The notes beneath the pieces were generated by a model that was given only the letters and a program-made list of their open reading frames with translations, had not been told where the DNA came from and made no database searches. From assembly GCF_014490785.1 (NCBI RefSeq), contig NZ_CP051488.1, forward strand, positions 2,480,001 through 2,544,000: a stretch of DNA of 64,000 bases, written 5' to 3'. This stretch comes from Kosakonia sp. SMBL-WEM22 (GTDB taxonomy: Bacteria > Pseudomonadota > Gammaproteobacteria > Enterobacterales > Enterobacteriaceae). The position numbers and the translations under genes are program-made. Shown piece after piece: positions 16,039 through 24,594 of the stretch (within the stretch, counting starts at the first letter, position 1; each line of letters starts with the position of its first letter).

Positions 16039-17694
16039 TTAGCGCATGATACGGTCATCGACGTAGTTCCGCTTCTCCGGCGCGGGCGGGAAGTATTGAT
16101 AGAGCCAGGTTTCGCTGATCGCCTCGCCCTGGCAGCGCAGGAACATGCGCATCTCTACCGGATCGGTCGACGCATTGGTTGGATACCAGTCGAACTGGAT
16201 GCGATAACCGTCAAACGGCTCGACGTAGAGGATCTCAACCTGTTTCGCTTCCCCGTTTGAGAGCGTAATCACCGGCTCGATCCCTTTCGGCGCAGCGGCT
16301 TTCAGATCGCCGCCGACAAAGTCGATAGCGAAACGGCGCGCCCACTTCTCGGGGTAGTGTTCCCCCGGTGCCCAGCCTTCCGGGAATCCACCCATACCGG
16401 TTCGCGTCGCATAGACGTTTGCCAGCGGTGAGCGCACCGGCGGCTGTGCGCTCCAGTAGAGGCGATACTCAAAGGCCAGCTCGTCTCCGGCTTTGATCGG
16501 TTTTTCCGGCTGCCAGAAGCAGACCACGTTATCCAGGGTTTCGCCGGTGGTCGGGATCTCCATCAGGCTGACTGCCCCTTTGCCCCACTTATTGCGCGGC
16601 TCCACCCACAGGCTCGGGCGTTTGTTATACCAGCCCATTACATCTTGATAGTGGCTAAAATCGCGGTCGAGTTGCAGCAGGCCGAAGCCTTTCGGGTTCT
16701 CATCCTGGAAAGCGTTGAATTGCAGCTTCTGCGGGTTATTCAGCGGGCGGCAGATCCATTCGCCGTTGCCACGCCACATCGCCAGGCGATCGGAGTCGTG
16801 GATCTGCGGGTGGATGGTGTCGCAAACGCGGCGCTCGTTATTGCCGCAGCTGAACATGCTGGTCATCGGCGCGATGCCCAGCTGCTTAATCGCCTTACGG
16901 GCATAGAGGCGGTTATCCACCTCCATGATCACCTGGCTCTTCTCGCAGTGGATCACAAACTTATACGCACCGGTGAGGCTGGCGCTGTCAAGCAGCGCAT
17001 AGACGGTAAAGGTGGTGTCGCCCGGTTTCGCGGTTTCGAACCAGAAAGCGGTGAAATCCGGGAACTCCTCCGGCGTATCGGTAAAGGTATCAATCGCCAC
17101 GCCGCGTGCGGAGAGGCCGTACTGGAAGGTGTCATCTACCGCGCGGAAATAGCTTGCGCCGAGGAACGAGACCACGTCGCGGCGCGCCAACTCCGGCGCT
17201 TTGAAGGCGCGGAAACCAGCAAAGCCGAGATCGCTCTGCCCTTCAAGTTGTTGAGTATCAACGCCCGCGTCGTGGTAGTTAAATAACTCCGGGCGGAAGT
17301 GAATTTCACGCGCCTGATGGGTCGCCTGATCCAGCGAGAACATGCGCACGCGGCGGCGGAAACCCATGCCGACATGGAAGAACTGCACATCCAGCTGGCG
17401 GCCCTCAACGTTATTCCATAACGAGTGCTGCGCATCATACTGAATGCTGTTATAGGCTTGCGGCGTCAGGTTAGCCAGCGTCGGCGGCAGCGCTTTCGGC
17501 GCGCCTCCCCATGGCTGTTCGGCCAGATCGTGCGCCATAGATTGCAGCACGGAGAAGTCGAAACGGCGGCTTTGCCCATCGGCGATATCGGTCTGCGCTG
17601 CAGATGCCGCTCGCGAAAAGAGCGAAGCAACGCCAGTGGTGCCGTAAGTTGCCGCGAGGGCCATGGATGCTTGAATAAATCGTCTGCGGTTCAT
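16039..17694 (-). CDS. opgD: Glucans biosynthesis protein D (OpgD/MdoD)
   Basis: Periplasmic protein that shapes the linear backbone of osmoregulated periplasmic glucans. The chosen start (17694) gives 551 residues, the E. coli length, with a Tat signal MNRRRFIQASMALAATYG and cleavage after about residue 32. A longer in-frame start at 17730 (MPFYDQKD) exists but lacks an RBS and would place 12 residues before the twin arginines. Blocks such as GMGFRRRVRMFSLD, PEEFPDFTAFWFE, WRGNGEWICRPLNNP and GMGGFPEGWAPGEHYPEKW are those of OpgD. It stands alone; the paralogue OpgG would be elsewhere. Confidence 0.93.
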   Translation of the reverse strand: MNRRRFIQASMALAATYGTTGVASLFSRAASAAQTDIADGQSRRFDFSVLQSMAHDLAEQPWGGAPKALPPTLANLTPQAYNSIQYDAQHSLWNNVEGRQLDVQFFHVGMGFRRRVRMFSLDQATHQAREIHFRPELFNYHDAGVDTQQLEGQSDLGFAGFRAFKAPELARRDVVSFLGASYFRAVDDTFQYGLSARGVAIDTFTDTPEEFPDFTAFWFETAKPGDTTFTVYALLDSASLTGAYKFVIHCEKSQVIMEVDNRLYARKAIKQLGIAPMTSMFSCGNNERRVCDTIHPQIHDSDRLAMWRGNGEWICRPLNNPQKLQFNAFQDENPKGFGLLQLDRDFSHYQDVMGWYNKRPSLWVEPRNKWGKGAVSLMEIPTTGETLDNVVCFWQPEKPIKAGDELAFEYRLYWSAQPPVRSPLANVYATRTGMGGFPEGWAPGEHYPEKWARRFAIDFVGGDLKAAAPKGIEPVITLSNGEAKQVEILYVEPFDGYRIQFDWYPTNASTDPVEMRMFLRCQGEAISETWLYQYFPPAPEKRNYVDDRIMR

Positions 17695-17910
17695 GCCTGG
17701 TAACACGTCCTTCTGGTCGTAAAATGGCATTTCGCGATGTCGCGAAACAGCGGCAAAAGCGTATGACTGATGAAGGCACCACTCTAGACAAAATTGATTG
17801 AGAATCCAATTGTTGGGCGCTGATTATCTAAGCGAATTGCGAAATTTTCCGGGGCTTTAGGAGCAGCCTGAAAAGTGCGTAAAGTTGTGTATGAAGATGT
17901 TGCGCTGCGA

Positions 17911-19425
17911 TCAATCGAGATTGACATGGTGACGCATCACGCGGCGAAAGAAGCTTAACCGCGCGCGCATAAAGCGCTTCTCCAGCCGAAAGCCGGCCTG
18001 CTTATTGATGCCCATGCGCAGCAGACGGTCGCGCCCGCCGGTGCAGGCTTCCCATGTCACCGGGCCGGGTAAGTCCGTGGTTTCAGAACCGGCGTGCGTG
18101 GCGAAATGCACCCAGTAATCGGCGACCTGTGCGGCGAAGGCGAGATCGCGCTCGTTGACGTAATCGCAGGAGGGCTCCGAGAGGCGCAGGTTGTCAAATA
18201 CATAGGGCACGTCATTGCCGTGCCATGCACCGTTGATATAGGTGTCGTGCATCGCTTCGGCGACGTAATCAAACCAGTAGCGCCAGCAGGGCTGCCCGAT
18301 CTGCTGCTGCGCCTGCATCACCACCAGCCCGAGGGTGGTAAAAGCCATGTCACGACACACCTGACGGCCAAGCTCAGTGTCGCCGCGCACGCCCGGATAG
18401 AGCAGCCGGATAAGCCCGAGGCCGAAACGCTGCTTGCGGCGCAGTTCGGCAATTTTACCTGCCAGATCGACGCCGAACTCCGCCATTACGCTCGCTTCAT
18501 CGCTGTTGGAGCCGACGATCACCGGCATCGGGTGCTGACGCCCGGCAAAGAAGGTATCAAGGGACGGTTCCGGTAGCACAATGTCGCCAGCGACAGGCAC
18601 TGGATCGATTTTAAACGGGGTATCGAGCGGCCAGAATGCCTCCGCCGGGATCGCCCGCAGCGCCTCTGTGCTGGCATTTTTCAGACCAAAGTGCGCCGCA
18701 AGTGCTTCGCCTTTTTTCAGCGCAACTTTACGCGGCGTATCCGGCAAGGTGTAGTTGCTCTGCACGATCGCTTTATGGAACAGCCCTTTTGCCAGCGGCG
18801 AAGCCATGAGTGACATCACGCTGCGCGCCCCGGCCGATTCGCCAAACAGCGTCACATTACCGGCATCCCCGCCGAAGGCGGCGATATTCTCCTGAACCCA
18901 CTGTAAGGCGGCGATTTGATCAAGGAGCGCAAAGTTGTAGATGCGCTTCCCGGCCTCTGCCTCCAGCGCCGGATGGGCAAAGAAGCCAAGATGACCAAGA
19001 CGATAATTAACGGTGACCAGCACCACACCGCGCGCCGCCAGCGCTTTACCATCATAAGGGGGCAACCCGCCTGCGCCGATGGCAAACCCGCCGCCATGCA
19101 GCCAGACCATCACCGGTTTTTTTTGCGAAGCCGCTGCGGGCGACCAGACATTGAGATAGAGGCAATCCTCTGAGAAAGTACCGGGATCGCCACCGCCGAG
19201 CAGGCGGCAGAACTCCTTGTTTTGCCAGCTTGAGGCGGAAAAACGCGTCGCTTCGCGCACGCCCTGCCAGCACTCAACCGGCTGCGGCGCACGCCAGCGC
19301 AGATCGCCCACCGGCGGCGCGGCAAAGGGGATGCCGCGCCAGACGTTTATCCCCTCTTCGCGACACCCCATAACGCTACCCTGCCGGGTATTCACAATCA
19401 GGGATGATGTGTTTTCCATAATCAT
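17911..19425 (-). CDS. Type-B carboxylesterase/lipase family protein
   Basis: Alpha/beta hydrolase of the carboxylesterase B family, 504 residues. The opening TRQGSVMGCREEGINVWRGIPFAAPPVG, the EDCLYLNVW block (about 86-94), the oxyanion HGGGF (about 110-114) and the nucleophile motif GESAG (Ser197) are all present. No signal peptide is seen, so it is probably cytoplasmic. Better SD spacing favours the second Met (19419, GGA seven bases upstream) over 19425. It lies 36 bp downstream of ydcJ on the same strand and may be cotranscribed. This gene is not part of the E. coli order at this place. Substrate unknown. Confidence 0.85.
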   Translation of the reverse strand: MIMENTSSLIVNTRQGSVMGCREEGINVWRGIPFAAPPVGDLRWRAPQPVECWQGVREATRFSASSWQNKEFCRLLGGGDPGTFSEDCLYLNVWSPAAASQKKPVMVWLHGGGFAIGAGGLPPYDGKALAARGVVLVTVNYRLGHLGFFAHPALEAEAGKRIYNFALLDQIAALQWVQENIAAFGGDAGNVTLFGESAGARSVMSLMASPLAKGLFHKAIVQSNYTLPDTPRKVALKKGEALAAHFGLKNASTEALRAIPAEAFWPLDTPFKIDPVPVAGDIVLPEPSLDTFFAGRQHPMPVIVGSNSDEASVMAEFGVDLAGKIAELRRKQRFGLGLIRLLYPGVRGDTELGRQVCRDMAFTTLGLVVMQAQQQIGQPCWRYWFDYVAEAMHDTYINGAWHGNDVPYVFDNLRLSEPSCDYVNERDLAFAAQVADYWVHFATHAGSETTDLPGPVTWEACTGGRDRLLRMGINKQAGFRLEKRFMRARLSFFRRVMRHHVNLD

Positions 19426-19461
19426 ATCCAGAACGTATTGAATTCTGGCAGATTACTCGTT

Positions 19462-20805
19462 TTACAGCAGACCGCAACGACGTTTGCTGCGCTCTTCTGC
19501 ATCCTGATAGAGGGCAAACTCATCGAGCACCGGGCAACCGAGCGCAGCTTCAAACTGCTGCTGGCTGGCGTTACCGTGACTGCGCGCCTGGGTCGCATTC
19601 CCCAGATTAGACTGGAAAATTCCGGCGGCACTAACGGGGAGGAAATCTTCATAGATGATGGGCTGCGCCACAACCCAACCGCGTTCAATCAACGGCTGCG
19701 GATCGTCACCGGGACGAATCGCCTGGCGGTGTGCCTCCCCGGTCGGTGTCAGGCGGTAGCGGAACCAGGCCAGCCCCTGTTTGCGCAGCAGCATCTCGCT
19801 GTCAGGAAAGGCTTTAAACACCTCCTGCAAATGGAGCTGATGCGTGAGGTTATCTTTGCCCGTCCCGGCGCTGTTCAGCAGCCGGTCGTACAGTTCACGC
19901 CCTTTCCGTGTCAGGGCAACGCCGCGCTGTTCAATCTCGCCAAAGCGCGCTGTGTGGGTGCCGTGATGTTCGCCGCTGAACAACACCGGCTCATCAAGGG
20001 CTTTAAAACTGGTCTGGCGTAGCAGGATCGGCACTTCACGGCGCGGCGGCCCTTCGATCAGAATTTTAGGCTCAATGTCGTACTCCGGCATCAGCGCCTG
20101 CACCCGGTCGATATCCAGCGTGCGCGGCGTCAAGTGGTTGATATGGCAGCCGGGGAAACAGACCACATCGGCGATTAAGCGATGTTTATCATGCAGCGCC
20201 TGGTAGGTTTTTTCATCCACGGTCGCGTGGCGATGCCAGCGAAATGTCTCCAGCGCCTCTTTAACAAACAGCTGCGCCTGCTGGGCGGTAAAGCCGCCGT
20301 TCAGTTCATGCACTTCAATCAGCTGCCGACAGGCAGGCGTGAAGATGTCGCGCTTCGCCAGAATCGCTGCCGCTCTGTCGCGCAGCGCTTCATTTTCAAT
20401 CAGATCAAGGCGCAGCAGCGAGGTGAAGATGCGAAACGGATTGCGCAATAACGCCTCATCGTCAATTGGGCGAAAGGCGGTGGAGTGAACCGGGACGCCC
20501 GCCTGGGAGAGATCGTAATAACTCACCGGGAACATCCCCATAATGGCAAACATGCGCCGCAGGGTGGATAGCTCCTCCGCCCTGCCGACACGGATGGCGC
20601 CGTGGCGCTCAACGTTCAGCCTGGCCAGCTCATCGGCATTAACCAGTTGTTCATGAAGCCGTGGATTGTGCTCCAGTACAGCAAGGTTTACATCAGCCAC
20701 AAGCTCCAGCAAGGTGCCATATTGCGGGACTTCCTGCTGGTACATGGCGGACATCGCCTGCGAAAATTGTTCCCTGATCTCATCTGCCGTGATGCTGTAC
20801 GTCAT
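19462..20805 (-). CDS. ydcJ: YdcJ, 2-oxoadipate dioxygenase/decarboxylase (HglS) family
   Basis: Protein of 447 residues, the length of E. coli YdcJ, starting MTYSITADEIREQF at the ATG behind GGAGAGAGAAG; the longer reading to 20985 has no support. The family is now linked to HglS, an Fe(II) enzyme converting 2-oxoadipate to 2-hydroxyglutarate in lysine catabolism. Matching metal-ligand positions appear as His68 (VERHGAIRVG), His224 (CHINHLTPR) and Glu290 (ARFGEIEQRG), so activity is plausible. It diverges from the LysR gene ydcI across 301 bp and precedes a carboxylesterase gene. Confidence 0.9.
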   Translation of the reverse strand: MTYSITADEIREQFSQAMSAMYQQEVPQYGTLLELVADVNLAVLEHNPRLHEQLVNADELARLNVERHGAIRVGRAEELSTLRRMFAIMGMFPVSYYDLSQAGVPVHSTAFRPIDDEALLRNPFRIFTSLLRLDLIENEALRDRAAAILAKRDIFTPACRQLIEVHELNGGFTAQQAQLFVKEALETFRWHRHATVDEKTYQALHDKHRLIADVVCFPGCHINHLTPRTLDIDRVQALMPEYDIEPKILIEGPPRREVPILLRQTSFKALDEPVLFSGEHHGTHTARFGEIEQRGVALTRKGRELYDRLLNSAGTGKDNLTHQLHLQEVFKAFPDSEMLLRKQGLAWFRYRLTPTGEAHRQAIRPGDDPQPLIERGWVVAQPIIYEDFLPVSAAGIFQSNLGNATQARSHGNASQQQFEAALGCPVLDEFALYQDAEERSKRRCGLL

Positions 20806-21106
20806 AGTCTTCTCTCTCCACGCTGTTCTCTCTGCAGTGTAGAGAAGGCTGCCGCCGCCCGTATGGGGAAATTTACAAAGTGTGATCGTGGCAAAAAACG
20901 CGCGTATTCCGCTCGCAATCGAACATAACAAAAGATTATGGAATGCAGCGCGAACAAAACCCTGGAAACCTGCTGGTTTCGTCACATTGCGGGCAGAATG
21001 TGTTTGTAACTCAAAAGGATTGGATGTTAATAATATTTTGCAAACTGGTTATCAAAATTAAATAAATCTGCGAGCCTCCTTCGCCACTCGGTTTTAACAT
21101 TATCTT
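20806..21106. promoter_or_regulatory. Divergent ydcJ/ydcI promoter region
   Basis: A 301-bp, AT-rich divergent region. ATTTTG at 21035-21040 and CAAAAT at 21053-21058 form an inverted repeat with 12 bases between, a plausible LysR-type site about 50 bp before ydcI. No other strong motif was found. Confidence 0.35.
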
Positions 21107-22030
21107 ATGGAAAAAAACGCTCTCTTTTCACAGCGCATCCGACTGCGCCACCTGCATACTTTCGTCGCGGTCGCGCAACAAGGAACATTGGGTCGCGCTG
21201 CTGAAACCCTTAACCTGAGCCAGCCAGCTCTCTCGAAGACCTTAAATGAACTTGAACAGCTTACCGGCAAGCGGCTGTTTGAGCGTGGACGCATGGGCGC
21301 TCAGCTTACCCACGTTGGCGAGCAGTTTTTAAGCCATGCGGTGCGGGTGCTCGACGCGGTGAATATTGCCGGGCAGTCGTTAAGCGATCAGGAAGAGAAA
21401 AACTGTGAGTTGATTCGCGTTGGCGCGCTGCCGACAGCGGCGCTGGGAATTTTACCGGCGGTGATAGGCCAACTTCACAAGCAGCAGCCGGATATCACTA
21501 TTCAGGTGGCGACCGCCAATAACCCGATGTTGCTGGCAGGGCTGAAGACTGGCGAGCTGGATGTCGGTATCGGGCGCATGTCCGATCCGGACCTGATGTG
21601 TGGCTTACATTATGAGCTGCTGTTTCTGGAGTCGCTCAAACTGGTTGTGCGCCCCCGTCATCCGCTGTTGCAGAGCACCGTTACGTTGAGCCGGGTGCTG
21701 GAGTGGCCGGTGGTGGTGCTGCCGCAGGGCACGGTGCCGCGCCAGAACGCCGAAGAACTGCTCGCCAGCCAGAACTGCACTCTACCGACAGGATGCATTG
21801 AAACGCTCTCGGCCTCACTTTCGCGGCAACTGACCGTGGAATATGACTATGTCTGGTTTGTTCCCTCCGGCGCGGTGAAAGATGATTTGCGGCTTGGCTC
21901 ATTAGTGGCGCTTCCCATTCCACCGCTCGGCATTGGTGACCCGATTGGCATAATTACCCGCGTCGACGCCCCCCTTTCAGCGGCTGCACTCACCTTAATC
22001 AGCTATATCCGTAAAACGCTGCCGGACTGA
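21107..22030 (+). CDS. ydcI: LysR-family transcriptional regulator YdcI
   Basis: LysR-type regulator of 307 residues recognised as YdcI. The N-terminal winged HTH reads LRHLHTFVAVAQQGTLGRAAETLNLSQPALSKTLNELEQLTG (about 11-52), followed by the linker helix and a periplasmic-binding-like effector domain (VGALPTAALGILPAVIGQ; VGIGRMSDPDLMCG; ETLSASLSRQLTVEYDYVWFVPSGAVKDD). YdcI homologues have been tied to pH and stress responses in enterics. The divergent ydcJ is a candidate target, with self-regulation typical of the family. No RBS stronger than TTATCTT is visible before the ATG. Confidence 0.93.
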   Translation: MEKNALFSQRIRLRHLHTFVAVAQQGTLGRAAETLNLSQPALSKTLNELEQLTGKRLFERGRMGAQLTHVGEQFLSHAVRVLDAVNIAGQSLSDQEEKNCELIRVGALPTAALGILPAVIGQLHKQQPDITIQVATANNPMLLAGLKTGELDVGIGRMSDPDLMCGLHYELLFLESLKLVVRPRHPLLQSTVTLSRVLEWPVVVLPQGTVPRQNAEELLASQNCTLPTGCIETLSASLSRQLTVEYDYVWFVPSGAVKDDLRLGSLVALPIPPLGIGDPIGIITRVDAPLSAAALTLISYIRKTLPD

Positions 22031-22177
22031 TACTGCACTGTTTTTTATCTGCTGTGTGAGTGGCTCGTTTACCCTTACCTGAAACCAATCTTAACCAAAC
22101 ATTTCCGTACTGGGACGGTAGCGAAAGGCGCTGATAGACTTAACGGTATCTACTACAGCAAGAGGAAGATCATTGTT

Positions 22178-22849
22178 ATGCAATATGATGAACAGCAGCT
22201 TATCAATGGGCTTTTTCAGCGCCTGAAACAGGCAGAACAACAAAACGGCCAGCGCGATGTGCAAGCCGAGCGGCAGATTGCTGAACTGGTCAGACAGTAG
22301 CCGGCTGCGCCCTACTATATGGCGCAATCGATGCTGATCCAGGAAGCGGCATTAAAACGTCTGCAGGCGCGTGTGCAGGAGTTGGAAAACCAGCTGGCGC
22401 AGCAGCAGAGCCAGCACTCATCCGGCGGTAGCTTCCTCAGCGGTCTGTTTGGCGGTAATAAAAACCAGGCACCGCAGTCGACGCAAAACTGGGGAGCACC
22501 ACCGGTGCAGCAGCAAACTCCGCAGTATGCAGCGCCAGGCGCCTCCCGCGGCGGCGGATTTATGTCGGGCGCACTGCAAACCGCCGCAGGTGTGGCGGGC
22601 GGCGTGGTGATCGCCGATATGCTGACCAGTATGTTTCACCACTCACAGCCGCAGGAGATCGTGAATATCATCGAAGAGCCAGCAGTAGCCGCAAGCGATG
22701 CCGCGCAAAACGAGGCGTTCAGTAACGCTTCCGAAAGCCATTTCCTCGATAACAGCGGTGACGCTTTCCAGCCGGATAACCTCGCCGATGATCAGAATGA
22801 TGATTTCGGTAATGACGATTTCAGTAACGATGACGACAGCTTTATTTAG
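22178..22849 (+). pseudogene. DUF2076-type protein gene interrupted by an in-frame amber codon
   Basis: Reading from the ATG at 22178 gives MQYDEQQLINGLFQRLKQAE and continues to VRQ, then TAG at 22298-22300, then resumes in the same frame with PAAPYYMAQ and runs to 22849. Joined, the 223-codon frame resembles a DUF2076 protein: N-terminal helix pair, coiled coil (about 50-72, ELENQLAQQQSQ), Gly-rich FLSGLFGG, GGGFMSGALQTAAGVAGGVVIADML, and an acidic Asp/Asn-rich tail. The stop could come from one C-to-T change (CAG to TAG), since the family normally has Gln before the Pro-x-APYYMAQ segment. An internal ATG (22319) could still give a 176-residue C-terminal product. A sequencing error or suppression cannot be excluded. 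Confidence 0.75.
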
Positions 22850-22861
22850 CGCTTAAATCAC

Positions 22862-22899
22862 GCCTGCGGCAGATAGCTCAGCCGCTATCTGCCGCAGGC
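22862..22899 (+). terminator. Long hairpin after the DUF2076-type gene
   Basis: A perfect 16-bp stem pairs 22862-22877 with 22884-22899 around loop TCAGCC, 12 bases after the reading-frame stop. It is followed by GACATTTTAA, a weak U-tract. It probably terminates or protects the transcript. Confidence 0.65.
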
Positions 22900-23132
22900 C
22901 GACATTTTAACCGCTTGTTGAGATCCGCACGCACACGTTAAATCTCCGCTCGCGGATACTCTGCTATCACCAGCTCCCCGCTTAATACCCAGCTAAAACC
23001 ACCTGTTAAGGCAGTCGCCTTCGTATTCACCAAGAGGTTAAGATTACGCGTGCTGAGATCAGGGTGATATTTCAATATTGCGTAGGAATCCAGCATTAGC
23101 GAATAAGCCCTACTGCACATGAGGTTTAAAGA

Positions 23133-23417
23133 ATGGTTATAACGGGGTTGCTTCGAGGGGCCGCTAAAACGCTCCTGTTTATTGTGTTGTTGTTCATTAT
23201 TGGGCGATTAATTAACTCTTCTGCATTTATCACTCCCGATACAGCCATTGCTTTTGCTGTCTGGCTTCATGGAAGCGCGAATCAGGAAAATTACGATGAT
23301 TTGTGGTTTTTTGCCGATGTCAGTTTGTCGTTAATATCAGCGATTATTGCTTATAACGTTGTGATAACAGTAGTCCGAAAGGTCATGGATCGATTCCCAA
23401 TGAAAGCTGGATCTTAG
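23133..23417 (+). CDS. Small two-helix membrane protein, unknown
   Basis: Not recognised. A 94-residue ORF with a first hydrophobic segment at about 11-27 (KTLLFIVLLFIIGRLI) and a second near 65-83 (DVSLSLISAIIAYNVVITVV), with a basic C-terminus. GAGG lies about ten bases before the ATG. Base composition is more AT-rich than the neighbours, suggesting accessory origin. It occupies the interval where E. coli carries ydcA and hokB between ydcI and trg, but resembles neither. Coding status is moderate: the two clean membrane segments support it, lack of a known family does not. Confidence 0.5.
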   Translation: MVITGLLRGAAKTLLFIVLLFIIGRLINSSAFITPDTAIAFAVWLHGSANQENYDDLWFFADVSLSLISAIIAYNVVITVVRKVMDRFPMKAGS

Positions 23418-23558
23418 ATGGCGCGAGCGAATATATTCGCTCCCTACCAGATTCGGTAGTCTGCGCAAAGTGCATCATATATTGATGCTACGCTACGCAG
23501 CACTCACACCAGGTGGGTTCAATAAATAGACCATCATATGCTGAATATGGAGAAGGGA

Positions 23559-24527
23559 ATGATCGCAAAAAACATCGCTCGAACGCTGGCCGTTGCCGCC
23601 TGCTTGTTTGCGCTTTCGGCGTGTGACGATAAAAAAGCAGAAGAGCCTCAACAAGCATCAAAAAGTTCGGCAGAACAAGCTGAGATTACTAAATATAACG
23701 CTTATATTGAGGCGGCGAATATGTCCTCCTCTTCTTTCGGCGAGCAGCTGGATCAATATAAAAAATATATTGCCCCCGCTTTCACTGGTGAAAAGCCGCG
23801 GGACGATCTCTTCTTCCCGGGTTCTGACACCACTATCCCACGGGTGAAGGATCTGTTAGATAAAGCGCGCGCGATGGAGCCGGAGATGAAAGATCTCGAT
23901 GCGTCGGCTACTCGCTACAGCGAAGCGCTTGGGCAAACTGAACCGGTGAACCGCGAACTCTATAACTATATCAACGCCAAAACCTATAAAAGCGATAACG
24001 GTGATAAAGGCCGCGAACTGCAGCCGAAATTTATCAGCGCCATGGAGAAACTGGTTGTTGCGCAGGCAGATTTTTTAAATGCTGTTGATAAAAAAGACCG
24101 TGAGCGTATCAAGGCTGAATACGAGAAAACGCCGAAAGATACTGCCGCCTACTACCGCATCGGCTCTATCTACTATCTGAAAGAGAGCATGGATGCCGCT
24201 AATGGCTTTATCAACGGCGAAGGTTTAGGCGATAAAAAAGACGCCTTTAAGAAATCACTGGATCAGTTCAACGAAGCGCTGACGGCTTATGACGCCAAAA
24301 TGCGTGAGAGCAACAAAAAAGGGTGTTCAAGCCTGATCTTCACCGCCAACTCCTATCTCTCTACGGGCCGTGATGTGATTGAACACACTGATAGTGGTAT
24401 CTACGAACAAGAAGCGAAGCGTTCGCAGCAGTTCCAGATGATGCAGTCCACACAGGAAAATGATGTTCGCAGCCTGATGCAGAATTACAACAACGTCATC
24501 AACGCGATCAATATCGGCACCTGCTAA
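23559..24527 (+). CDS. DUF3829 (YiiG-like) lipoprotein
   Basis: Exported lipoprotein of 322 residues from the ATG at 23559, chosen because GGAG lies seven bases upstream and because it gives a typical signal MIAKNIARTLAVAACLFALSAC with the lipobox Cys at 22. An upstream in-frame ATG at 23538 lacks an RBS. Asp-Asp after the Cys could favour inner-membrane retention by the Lol rule. The mature part is mostly helical, with ITKYNAYIEAANM near the start and two further Cys (KKGCSS and the C-terminal GTC). It resembles the YiiG/DUF3829 family, whose function is unknown. A strong terminator follows. Confidence 0.82.
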   Translation: MIAKNIARTLAVAACLFALSACDDKKAEEPQQASKSSAEQAEITKYNAYIEAANMSSSSFGEQLDQYKKYIAPAFTGEKPRDDLFFPGSDTTIPRVKDLLDKARAMEPEMKDLDASATRYSEALGQTEPVNRELYNYINAKTYKSDNGDKGRELQPKFISAMEKLVVAQADFLNAVDKKDRERIKAEYEKTPKDTAAYYRIGSIYYLKESMDAANGFINGEGLGDKKDAFKKSLDQFNEALTAYDAKMRESNKKGCSSLIFTANSYLSTGRDVIEHTDSGIYEQEAKRSQQFQMMQSTQENDVRSLMQNYNNVINAINIGTC

Positions 24528-24554
24528 GTTGCTGCTTGCCCGATCGATAAAACA

Positions 24555-24587
24555 AAAGAGGCCGGATTATCCGGCCTCTTTTTTTAT
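24555..24587. terminator. Terminator between lipoprotein gene and trg
   Basis: AAAGAGGCCGG (24555-24565), loop ATTAT, CCGGCCTCTTT (24571-24581), continued T-run on the plus strand. It serves the lipoprotein gene; the A-run on the other side gives trg (minus strand) a short U-tract as well. Confidence 0.9.
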
Positions 24588-24594
24588 CTCAACC

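Noticed and set aside
22938..23120. 60-codon minus-strand open frame
   Set aside because: No RBS, no known family, and it lies in the gap after a terminator; more likely noncoding.
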